Origin: an uncultured Slackia sp.
Lineage (GTDB): Bacteria > Actinomycetota > Coriobacteriia > Coriobacteriales > Eggerthellaceae
Assembly: GCA_900553775.1 (NCBI GenBank)
Contig: USEZ01000137.1
Coordinates: 1 to 5,041 of the forward strand
DNA: 5,041 nucleotides
Direction of reading: 5' to 3'
The notes beneath the pieces were generated by a model. The model worked only from the letters and a program-made list of their open reading frames with translations. It did no database searches and was not told the origin of the DNA. The translations under genes were made by a program, and so were the position numbers. Below are positions 1 to 5,041 of the stretch, piece by piece. Numbering within the stretch: position 1 is the stretch's first letter; each line of letters begins with the position of its first letter.

Positions 1-289
1 CGCGGCGGCGTCGAATGCGATTGCCGGGCTTTTGGGGCTGGTGTGCGACCCGATCGCGGGACTTGTAGAGGCGCCGTGCCAGAAGCGCAACGCCACGGGC
101 GTCGCCAACGCGCTCGTCTCCGCCCAGATCGCGCTCGCAGGCATCGACAACCTGGTGGATTTCGACCAGACGGTGGAGGCCATGCACCACGTAGGGCGCT
201 CGCTTCCCTTCGAGCTGCGCGAAAGCGCCCTGGGCGGCCTGGCCGCCACGCCTGCGGCCTGCACCTTCTGCCAAGGGTGCGCTCATTAG
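1..289 (+). CDS. sdaA: L-serine dehydratase, iron-sulfur dependent, C-terminal part (5' truncated by window edge)
   Basis: This is the last 95 codons of an iron-sulfur L-serine dehydratase, which deaminates L-serine to pyruvate and ammonia in the cytoplasm. The frame is open from base 2 to the TAG at 287-289. What I see is the family signature GLVCDPIAGLVEAPCQKRNA (encoded at about 38-97), followed by ALVSAQIALAGI and the late motif ESALGGLAATP. In this family the Cys of the CDP-[IV]-AG motif is a ligand of the catalytic [4Fe-4S] cluster. The protein ends in a cysteine-rich tail, CTFCQGCAH. Because the N-terminal part is missing, I cannot tell whether this is a one-chain SdaA or the alpha chain (SdaAA) of a two-chain enzyme with SdaAB upstream. 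The family assignment is firm; the exact subtype is not. No overlap with the next gene, which begins 145 bases downstream. Confidence 0.93.
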   Translation, partial: AAASNAIAGLLGLVCDPIAGLVEAPCQKRNATGVANALVSAQIALAGIDNLVDFDQTVEAMHHVGRSLPFELRESALGGLAATPAACTFCQGCAH

Positions 290-346
290 CCAAGACGCGC
301 AGCGTTTCGAGACGGCATGAAATCCCCTCCCGCATCGCCCGATGTA

Positions 347-372
347 GGGCGGCGTCGACGCGGGCCGCGCCC
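347..372 (+). terminator. Weak candidate terminator or RNA hairpin after sdaA
   Basis: GGGCGGC at 347-353 can pair with GCCGCGCCC at 364-372 if two bases bulge out, giving a GC-rich stem about 58 bases after the sdaA stop. Only TTGAAAAC follows, so there is no real U-tract, and an intrinsic terminator is doubtful. A competing 5-base-pair hairpin is possible between CGCCC at 336-340 and GGGCG at 347-351. Confidence 0.22.
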
Positions 373-420
373 TTGAAAACGGACGCGACCCGCACGCTTG
401 CCTCGCATCTTCGAACCCGA

Positions 421-425
421 AAGGA
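421..425 (+). promoter_or_regulatory. Ribosome binding site of the pentapeptide-repeat gene
   Basis: AAGGA lies 9 bases before the ATG at 435. It supports this start against the overlapping frame that begins at 398, whose product has no recognisable features. Confidence 0.7.
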
Positions 426-434
426 CCTGCCGCA

Positions 435-1061
435 ATGGATGCCACCCCCAAGTGCTATCGCACCATCGAATGCGAGCGATGTTTCGATTGCGAAGGAGAG
501 CCGCTTCGCTTCGTGCAAGGCCAAGACCTCCGCTTCGCACGCGAGCTCTCAAGTTGCGAGGTGACCGATTCCTTGTTCGCCCGCTGCTCGTTTTCGCAAG
601 CGGACATGCACTGCGCCTCCTTCGCCGACACGACATTCGAAGGATGCAACTTCTCGAACGCCGATCTGGACGATGCGCTGTTTTCGCGTTGCCGCTTCAT
701 CGACTGCGCATTCCGGGGAACCGTATTCGACCGCACGATACTGCGCGACTGCGAGGCGACCGAATGCACGTTCGCCTACGCCGCCCTTTCCGATACGGAC
801 ATCAAACGCTGCACGCTACGCAGATGCGATTTCACGGAATCGCGCTTCGACAACGCGAGCCTTGCGAAAACCGCATTCGAAGACTGCCGCATGACGGCAA
901 CGGAATTCTTCCTCACGTCGCTTGCGGGCATCGACCTGTCGAGCTGCCTGCTTGCGGGCATTCGCACATCGAGCGGCGCTCCCGAGCTGTGCGGCGCGAT
1001 CGTCGACCGTTTTCAAGCAAGCGAGCTCGCGCGCATTCTGGGCGTTGAAATCAAGGATTAG
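435..1061 (+). CDS. Pentapeptide-repeat protein (right-handed quadrilateral beta-helix)
   Basis: A 208-residue, probably cytoplasmic protein. Residues 41-175 form 27 consecutive pentads without a gap. The middle position is almost always Phe or Leu (F48, F53, F63, F68, F73, L78, F83, F88, F93, F98 and so on), and the position two residues earlier is Cys, Ala, Thr or Ser. This is the pentapeptide-repeat pattern, which folds as a four-sided beta-helix; 27 pentads give nearly seven coils. The N-terminal 40 residues hold Cys7, Cys13, Cys16 and Cys19. The C-terminal part, with QASELARILGVEIKD, looks like a helical cap of the kind seen at the end of many such proteins. Known members include gyrase-protecting DNA mimics (Qnr, MfpA, AlbG, McbG), but most are uncharacterised, so no resistance function should be assumed. 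No signal peptide or membrane segment. Its TAG overlaps the stop of the converging kinase gene. The start is chosen on the AAGGA at 421-425. Confidence 0.9.
   Translation: MDATPKCYRTIECERCFDCEGEPLRFVQGQDLRFARELSSCEVTDSLFARCSFSQADMHCASFADTTFEGCNFSNADLDDALFSRCRFIDCAFRGTVFDRTILRDCEATECTFAYAALSDTDIKRCTLRRCDFTESRFDNASLAKTAFEDCRMTATEFFLTSLAGIDLSSCLLAGIRTSSGAPELCGAIVDRFQASELARILGVEIKD
555..959 (+). repeat. Array of 27 pentapeptide codon units (15-bp period)
   Basis: This stretch encodes residues 41-175 of the pentapeptide-repeat protein. The period is five codons and it is kept in register throughout, so no unit has gained or lost residues. The repeat is visible in protein rather than in DNA, because the units have diverged. 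The exception is the 12-base sequence GCTTGCGGGCAT, present at 920-931 and again at 950-961, exactly two units apart. Confidence 0.85.
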
Positions 1062-2137
1062 AGCGCACGCAACATCTCGAGACAACGGACAATCCAGCGC
1101 ATAGCGCCCTCGAGTCGATACCCCTTGAAGCCCGCCGCTTCCAAAAGGGCAACCACCCTATCTTCGGGGATATCGAGATTCACCAAGTCGGGAATAAGTA
1201 TGCCCTTGGCGGCAATATCACGCACATGATCCCAGTACGTCCCCGCGAATCCGAATGTCGTCGCATAAGCGGCGGGGTCAGCAACGGCGCGCTCGACGAA
1301 ATCGGGCGTATCCTCATAAAAAAGAGAGCGGCCATTGTCGTAGAGCGGATAAAACGACTCGCCGCCCTCCCCCATTTTGACAGCCATATTAGACAGATGA
1401 CGGTCATCCTGGCGCGTTACGAAATCGAAAACGACCATGCGATAGAAATCGCGCGCGTAAGCGGGACGAACAGACAGCAGGTTCTCGAGTTCGTTTTCCC
1501 CGCGCGGCCCGTCGAACAATCGACGCATATGCACGATGTAATCTTTTGTGAAATCGTAACGAAATTCAGAGAAAACCGAGTCGGAATCGAATCGATATGC
1601 AGGACAGCACGGCACGCCCATTTCTTTCGCGAGCGCATATGCCGCTATCTCCGATTCGACATCGGTATGCAGCGGACTGATGCGCTTTTTCACAATGCCA
1701 TAACGGCCGCGCATCACCCCATAGCGCTTCACGTTGAACCCCTCGGGAGTATTCACGCTTTCGCCCACGGCATCCATCTTGCGTAAAAACACCGACTCGA
1801 ATACGTCGGTCATGGCATCGGCGAATCGAGAATCCAGAGAATCAGCGAGCCAGAGCTCGTCTTTTGCGTTGATGGCACGCGTGACCTCTGCCACCTTGAA
1901 CACGTCGTATTCGGAAAGCCCACAGCGAAACAAAACGCGCTCGATGTCGCGACGCTGCGCACTTACGATGCGTTCAGAAAGAAACTCGGCGAACTGGGAA
2001 GCCGTCCATGACGATGCGCCGCGCGTATAGAGCGCCACCGTCGAGTTGTAGCGCGGCTCGAAAAAGGTAACGTGCCGATCGTCGTGAATTTCGGCGATGG
2101 CGTCGTCGGCCCATTTCAAATACCTCGCTGTGACCAT
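1058..2137 (-). CDS. HipA/CtkA-like serine/threonine protein kinase, orphan
   Basis: A 359-residue protein with the hallmarks of the HipA-like kinase fold. Residues 145-175 (RYGIVKK, then ESEIAAYALAKEMGVPC) look like the nucleotide-binding lysine strand and following helix. TRQDDRHLSN (241-250) is the catalytic loop, with D245 as probable catalytic Asp and N250 as metal ligand. YDNGRSLF (266-273) is the second metal-binding motif, with D267. All the expected catalytic residues are present, so it is probably active. Residues 50-100 carry a separate N-terminal module (VSAQRRDIERVLFRCGL, then TRAINAKDELWLAD), which I recognise only as a type seen in front of similar kinases. HipA proteins phosphorylate cellular targets such as a tRNA synthetase and are usually paired with HipB antitoxin; no HTH partner is visible within the window. 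The frame stays open up to a GTG at 2185 and an ATG at 2155, but only the ATG at 2137 has a good Shine-Dalgarno. The target is unknown. Base composition looks less GC-rich than pcrA, hinting at accessory origin. Confidence 0.82.
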   Translation of the reverse strand: MVTARYLKWADDAIAEIHDDRHVTFFEPRYNSTVALYTRGASSWTASQFAEFLSERIVSAQRRDIERVLFRCGLSEYDVFKVAEVTRAINAKDELWLADSLDSRFADAMTDVFESVFLRKMDAVGESVNTPEGFNVKRYGVMRGRYGIVKKRISPLHTDVESEIAAYALAKEMGVPCCPAYRFDSDSVFSEFRYDFTKDYIVHMRRLFDGPRGENELENLLSVRPAYARDFYRMVVFDFVTRQDDRHLSNMAVKMGEGGESFYPLYDNGRSLFYEDTPDFVERAVADPAAYATTFGFAGTYWDHVRDIAAKGILIPDLVNLDIPEDRVVALLEAAGFKGYRLEGAMRWIVRCLEMLRAL

Positions 2138-2143
2138 ATTCCG

Positions 2144-2150
2144 TCCTTCC
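2144..2150 (-). promoter_or_regulatory. Ribosome binding site that sets the kinase start
   Basis: On the minus strand GGAAGGA lies 6 bases before the ATG at 2137. The upstream alternatives, ATG at 2155 and GTG at 2185, have no comparable site, so the shorter 359-residue product is preferred over the 375-residue frame. Confidence 0.75.
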
Positions 2151-2201
2151 GCCATACGAATGCAGATGCTCTCGTCGCAAAGCACATCGTGTCATCGTGC
2201 G

Positions 2202-2207
2202 ATGATA
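2202..2207 (-). promoter_or_regulatory. Candidate extended -10 promoter of the kinase gene
   Basis: On the minus strand TGATATCAT contains TATCAT, five of six matches to the -10 consensus, with the TGn extension. No good -35 lies 16-18 bases upstream, because that space is taken by the pcrA terminator stem. A start near 2195 would leave an untranslated leader of about 58 bases before the ATG at 2137. Confidence 0.33.
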
Positions 2208-2225
2208 TCACGCTCGAAAACAGCA

Positions 2226-2251
2226 ACGGCGCCCGTAGATGCGGGCGCCGT
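2226..2251 (-). terminator. Intrinsic terminator of pcrA
   Basis: ACGGCGCCCG at 2226-2235 and CGGGCGCCGT at 2242-2251 are perfect inverted repeats, giving a 10-base-pair stem with a 6-base loop. The stem begins four bases after the pcrA TAA. Read on the minus strand it is followed by TTGCTGTTTTCG, an interrupted U-tract, so termination may be incomplete and some readthrough into the kinase gene on the same strand is possible. The plus-strand side has only three T residues and is unlikely to act in that direction. Confidence 0.8.
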
Positions 2252-2255
2252 CGGT

Positions 2256-4694
2256 TTACGAATCGATGCGTACGATGGGCGCGTAATCTTTGAGCAGCTT
2301 TTTCGTCACGCCGTTTTTGGCGAACTTGACATGGAGCAGGTCGCCGTCGACCTTGACCACCTTGCCGCGGCCGAACGTCTTGTGGTCGACCGTGTCGCCC
2401 GCCGAAAACGTCGTGTTGGCGGCCGCCTTCTTGCCCGCATTGGAGTTCGTGCGCATGCCGGTCGCCGAAGACGAAGCCCGCGAAGCGCTGCGCGAAGAAG
2501 AACCCTCCATGAAGTCGGAGAATGACGAACCGGCGCGGCCTGCGCTGCGCGGCCTGCTGCCGCCCGCGCTCGACTGGCCGAACACGCGCCCGCCGCCCGC
2601 TTCGGTGCCGCTGCCCGAAATGCCGTGGCGGCTGCCGCGTTTCTCCCATCCCGTGCCGGAAAAGCCCGAACTTCCCAATCCGATCGTCTGGCGCAGCTCG
2701 GAAGGAATCTCGCCCACGAAGCGAGACATCGGATTCGCCGCCGTCTCGCCGAAGATCTGACGCGCGTACGCGCACGTCAGATAAAGCTTCTTGCGCGCAC
2801 GCGTGATGGCGACGTACGCCAGGCGGCGCTCCTCCTCCAGCCCCGATTCGTCATGCGAGGAATTGGAGTGCGGGAACAGCATCTCTTCCATGCCCGCCAC
2901 GAACACGCAGTCGAATTCCAGGCCCTTCGACGAGTGCACGGTCATGAGCGTGACCGCCGAATCGTCTTCGGCCGTGGCGGCGTCGAGGTCGGTGCGCAGA
3001 CGCACCCATTCGATGAAGTCGGCCAGCGAATCGGGCGAAAGCTGGCGCACCGCCGCGATCGCGTCGTCGCGCGCGATTTCGGGACCTTCGTCGTCGACCG
3101 CATGCGTCTGCACGTATTCGTCGACGACCGAGAGGAACTCCTTGATGTTTTCCACGCGACCGCGCGCCTCGTCGGTGCCTTCGGCCTCGAGCGCCGCGAT
3201 CATGCCGCTTTTGTCGATCACGGCCTCGATTACCTTGCGCAAATCGCCGCCGAAGCTGCGCGCCTCCTCGATCAGCGAGAGGAACCCTCCGACCGCGTTA
3301 CGGGCGCGCATCTGCAGGTGCTCGTCGGCCAGGCACAGCTCGGCAGCCAGCATGAACGGCATGTTCGCCATGCGGGCGGCGGAGTCGATGTATTCCACCG
3401 TGGTGCGCCCGATGCCGCGGCGCGGCACGTTGATCACGCGCTTGGCGGCGATATCGTCGGACGGGTTCACGAGCAACGTGAGATACGCCATCACATCGCG
3501 AATCTCCGCACGGTCGAAGAATCGCGTGCCGCCGACGATGCGGTACGGCACGCCCGCGCGCAGCAGCATGTCTTCGATCGAGCGGCTCTGGGCGTTGGTG
3601 CGATAGAACACGGCCATCTCGTCGTAAGGATGGCCTTCGGCATGCAGATGGTCGATTTCGGCCGCGATCCAACGCCCTTCGTCGCGTTCGTCAGACGCCA
3701 TGTACACCTTGATCTTGTCGCCCTCGCCCGATGCGGTGAACAGGCGCTTCTTCTTGCGATGCATGTTGTTGGCCACCACGGCGTTGGCGGCGGCAAGGAT
3801 GTTTCCCGTGCTGCGGTAATTCTGCTCGAGCTTCACCGTATGCGCATCGCGATAGTCGGACTCGAACTCGAGGATATTGCGGATATCGGCGCCGCGCCAC
3901 GAATAGATAGACTGGTCGTCGTCGCCGACCACCATGATGTTTTTATGCTTGGCGGCGAGCAGCTTGGTGATGGCGTACTGGGCGTGGTTGGTGTCCTGAT
4001 ACTCGTCCACCATGAGGTAGCGGAAACGCTCCTGATAGGCCTCGAGCACGTCGGGATGGTTTTTAAGCAGCAGATACGTGTACAGCAGCAAATCGTCGAA
4101 ATCGAAGGCGTTGGCCGCCTTCAAGCGCTCCTGGAGGCGTTTGTACACGCGCGCCGCCACCTTGGCGGACGGGTCGTGGGCCTGCTGCTCGAAATCGCCC
4201 GGCACGACGAGCTCGTTTTTCGCGGTGGAGATGCGATTGCGGATGGCGTTGATCGGCCAGCGCTTCGGGTCGATGTCGAACTCGGCCATGATGTCTTTGA
4301 CCAGGCGTTTGCTGTCGTCGTCGTCATAGATGGTGAAGCCCTTGTCGAACCCGAGCTTCTCGCAATCGGTGCGCAGCATACGCACGCACATGCTGTGGAA
4401 GGTGGACACCCACATGCCGCGGGCGGCGGGACCGACGAGCCTGCCCAGACGTTCGCGCATCTCGGCTGCCGCCTTGTTGGTGAAGGTGATGGCTAGAATC
4501 TGGCTCGGCCATGCGCCGAACTGGCTCAAGATCCAGGCGATGCGGCGGGTCAGCACGCGGGTTTTGCCGGAGCCTGCACCGGCTCCGATCAGCAGCGCCT
4601 GACCGCGGTATTGCACGGCTTCCGCCTGCTGCGGGTTCAGGTCGCCCACGAGTTCCTGTGCGCTGCGTGCGATGACTTCCGGCTCGTCGTACAC
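2256..4694 (-). CDS. pcrA: ATP-dependent 3'-5' DNA helicase PcrA/UvrD type
   Basis: A complete SF1A helicase of 812 residues that uses ATP to unwind DNA in repair and at replication-transcription conflicts. Motifs in order: Q motif LNPQQAEAV (19-27), Walker A GAGAGSGKT (37-45), FTNKAAAEM (71-79), STFHSMCVR (97-105), Walker B VDEYQDT (229-235), GDDDQSIYSWRGA (257-269), LEQNYRST (289-296), VGGTRFFDRAEIRD (387-400), VTLMTVHSSKGLEFD (581-595) and LAYVAITRARKKLYL (625-639). No key residue is missing. Residues 672-764 are a low-complexity Ser/Gly/Arg linker, followed by a Tudor-like domain (about 765-809, GDTVDHKTFGRGKVVKV). In PcrA/UvrD this domain contacts RNA polymerase. The start is the GTG at 4694, 5 bases after AGGGAGG. 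The frame continues to an ATG at 4724 and a GTG at 4739, but neither has a ribosome binding site and both lie before conserved sequence. Divergent from xpt; ends at a strong terminator. UvrD is the alternative name; the linker-plus-Tudor layout favours PcrA. Confidence 0.96.
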   Translation of the reverse strand: MYDEPEVIARSAQELVGDLNPQQAEAVQYRGQALLIGAGAGSGKTRVLTRRIAWILSQFGAWPSQILAITFTNKAAAEMRERLGRLVGPAARGMWVSTFHSMCVRMLRTDCEKLGFDKGFTIYDDDDSKRLVKDIMAEFDIDPKRWPINAIRNRISTAKNELVVPGDFEQQAHDPSAKVAARVYKRLQERLKAANAFDFDDLLLYTYLLLKNHPDVLEAYQERFRYLMVDEYQDTNHAQYAITKLLAAKHKNIMVVGDDDQSIYSWRGADIRNILEFESDYRDAHTVKLEQNYRSTGNILAAANAVVANNMHRKKKRLFTASGEGDKIKVYMASDERDEGRWIAAEIDHLHAEGHPYDEMAVFYRTNAQSRSIEDMLLRAGVPYRIVGGTRFFDRAEIRDVMAYLTLLVNPSDDIAAKRVINVPRRGIGRTTVEYIDSAARMANMPFMLAAELCLADEHLQMRARNAVGGFLSLIEEARSFGGDLRKVIEAVIDKSGMIAALEAEGTDEARGRVENIKEFLSVVDEYVQTHAVDDEGPEIARDDAIAAVRQLSPDSLADFIEWVRLRTDLDAATAEDDSAVTLMTVHSSKGLEFDCVFVAGMEEMLFPHSNSSHDESGLEEERRLAYVAITRARKKLYLTCAYARQIFGETAANPMSRFVGEIPSELRQTIGLGSSGFSGTGWEKRGSRHGISGSGTEAGGGRVFGQSSAGGSRPRSAGRAGSSFSDFMEGSSSRSASRASSSATGMRTNSNAGKKAAANTTFSAGDTVDHKTFGRGKVVKVDGDLLHVKFAKNGVTKKLLKDYAPIVRIDS

Positions 4695-4699
4695 TGTTG

Positions 4700-4706
4700 C
4701 CTCCCT
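4700..4706 (-). promoter_or_regulatory. Ribosome binding site that sets the pcrA start
   Basis: On the minus strand AGGGAGG is followed by CAACA and then the GTG at 4694. This strong site lies inside the longer open frame and argues that translation starts at GTG rather than at the ATG at 4724. Confidence 0.7.
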
Positions 4707-4768
4707 TTGAATCGCGACATTCATGTTTACCACATGCACGGGTCAGCGCAGGACAACGTACACTTACG

Positions 4769-4796
4769 AGTATCCATATCATTCACTGACATACAA
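4769..4796 (-). promoter_or_regulatory. Candidate promoter of pcrA
   Basis: On the minus strand TTGTAT (4791-4796) and GATACT (4769-4774) are separated by 16 bases, a weak -35/-10 pair. A start near 4762 would give a leader of about 67 bases. It is the best pair I can see in the divergent region, but neither box is close to consensus. Confidence 0.25.
4777..4782 (+). promoter_or_regulatory. Candidate -10 box of xpt
   Basis: TATCAT matches the -10 consensus in five of six positions and lies about 29 bases before the xpt ATG, giving a short leader of about 22 bases. There is no clear -35 at 17 bases upstream. It lies inside the spacer of the candidate pcrA promoter on the other strand. Confidence 0.3.
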
Positions 4797-4800
4797 CAAT

Positions 4801-4806
4801 GGGAGG
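4801..4806 (+). promoter_or_regulatory. Ribosome binding site of xpt
   Basis: GGGAGG lies 4 bases before the ATG at 4811, slightly close but strong. An in-frame ATG at 4799-4801 overlaps this site and has nothing suitable upstream, so it is rejected as the start. Confidence 0.7.
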
Positions 4807-4810
4807 TTCA

Positions 4811-5041
4811 ATGCAGGAACTTGAGGAGCGAATCCAAAGCGAGGGAACGGTGAAGGCGGGTAATGTGCTCAAGGTGGACGCGTTTCTGAACCACCAGTGC
4901 GACGTACGCCTGTTCGACCGCATGGGTTCGGCATGGGCCGCTCATTTCGCCGGCAAGCACATCACCAAGATTCTGACCATCGAGGCGTCCGGCATCGGCA
5001 TTGCGTGTGTGGCGGCCCAGCATTTCGGCAATGTGCCGGTG
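4811..5041 (+). CDS. xpt: Xanthine phosphoribosyltransferase, N-terminal part (3' truncated by window edge)
   Basis: The first 77 codons of a purine phosphoribosyltransferase that converts xanthine and PRPP to XMP in cytoplasmic purine salvage. The visible part aligns without gaps to the start of Bacillus-type Xpt as I remember it: [12 protein letters not shown] (20-31), then [19 protein letters not shown] (51-69), the first strand and turn of the core fold. Leu20 and Asn27 fall at positions assigned to xanthine binding in the family. The PRPP-binding motif lies beyond the window, so activity cannot be judged. The family is usually about 190 residues, so roughly 40 percent is seen. Start chosen by the ribosome binding site and by matching the family N-terminus. 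It is divergent from pcrA, and no purine riboswitch is seen in front, unlike Bacillus xpt. Confidence 0.92.

Larger units (their letters stand above)
290..434. other. Intergenic gap between sdaA and the pentapeptide-repeat gene
   Basis: No convincing gene lies in these 145 bases. The gap holds a GC-rich imperfect hairpin at 347-372, a perfect 10-base palindrome GCGTCGACGC at 352-361 inside it, a TTGAAA (373-378) resembling a -35 box but with no acceptable -10 at 16-18 bases, and the ribosome binding site of the next gene at 421-425. Whether the downstream gene has its own promoter here or depends on readthrough from sdaA cannot be settled by eye. Confidence 0.6.

Noticed and set aside
373..378. 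TTGAAA as a -35 box for the pentapeptide gene
   Set aside because: Five of six matches, but no acceptable -10 lies 16-19 bases downstream.
1021..1030. Perfect palindrome GCGAGCTCGC near the end of the pentapeptide gene as a terminator
   Set aside because: It has no loop and no U-tract, and lies inside coding sequence; such short palindromes are expected by chance in GC-rich DNA.
398..1048. A 216-codon plus-strand frame overlapping the pentapeptide gene
   Set aside because: The product is Arg/His-rich without motifs, while the frame from 435 shows perfect pentad order and a ribosome binding site.
435..1061. Calling the pentapeptide protein a Qnr quinolone-resistance gene
   Set aside because: The fold is shared, but the loops typical of Qnr are absent and most pentapeptide proteins have unrelated or unknown roles.
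2138..2185. Longer kinase start at the GTG at 2185
   Set aside because: No ribosome binding site there, and the extra 16 residues show no recognisable feature; the ATG at 2137 has a strong site.
2625..4496. A 623-codon open frame on the plus strand, antisense to pcrA
   Set aside because: It lies wholly within the well-supported helicase gene. Its product is a His/Asp/Val/Arg-rich sequence with no recognisable domain, as expected from the reverse strand of a GC-rich gene.
4740..4810. Possible purine riboswitch ahead of xpt, as in Bacillus
   Set aside because: The conserved aptamer core is not recognisable, and the leader from the likely promoter is only about 22 bases, too short to hold it.

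Overview
The window looks like chromosomal DNA of a high-GC, anaerobic-type bacterium. The gene set (iron-sulfur serine dehydratase, PcrA-type helicase, Bacillus-type xanthine phosphoribosyltransferase), the good Shine-Dalgarno sites and the GC-rich codon use fit a Gram-positive lineage. My best guess is the class Coriobacteriia (Eggerthellaceae-like), inferred from protein style only and not from a database match. I found no tRNA, rRNA, CRISPR array, insertion sequence or integrase.

Layout, left to right. (1) 1-289, + strand: the last 95 codons of an L-serine dehydratase, cut by the window edge. (2) 290-434: a non-coding gap with a GC-rich imperfect hairpin and the ribosome binding site of the next gene. 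(3) 435-1061, + strand: a 208-residue pentapeptide-repeat protein made of 27 uninterrupted pentads. (4) 1058-2137, - strand: a HipA/CtkA-like protein kinase with intact catalytic motifs and no HipB-type partner in view. It converges on the pentapeptide gene and their stop codons overlap. (5) 2202-2251: a candidate kinase promoter and a clear intrinsic terminator for the gene to the right. (6) 2256-4694, - strand: a complete PcrA/UvrD-type DNA helicase with all SF1A motifs, a long Ser/Gly/Arg-rich linker and a C-terminal Tudor-like domain. (7) 4695-4810: a divergent promoter region. (8) 4811-5041, + strand: the first 77 codons of xanthine phosphoribosyltransferase (xpt), cut by the right edge.

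How the parts relate. sdaA (amino-acid catabolism), pcrA (DNA repair and replication-transcription conflict) and xpt (purine salvage) are ordinary housekeeping genes and show no shared pathway. The pentapeptide protein and the orphan HipA-like kinase sit between them as a convergent pair of accessory type. They are the only part of the window that might be functionally unusual. Nothing in the sequence shows that the two act together. Three start codons were set by ribosome-binding-site position and not by longest reading frame: the kinase (2137), pcrA (GTG at 4694) and xpt (4811).
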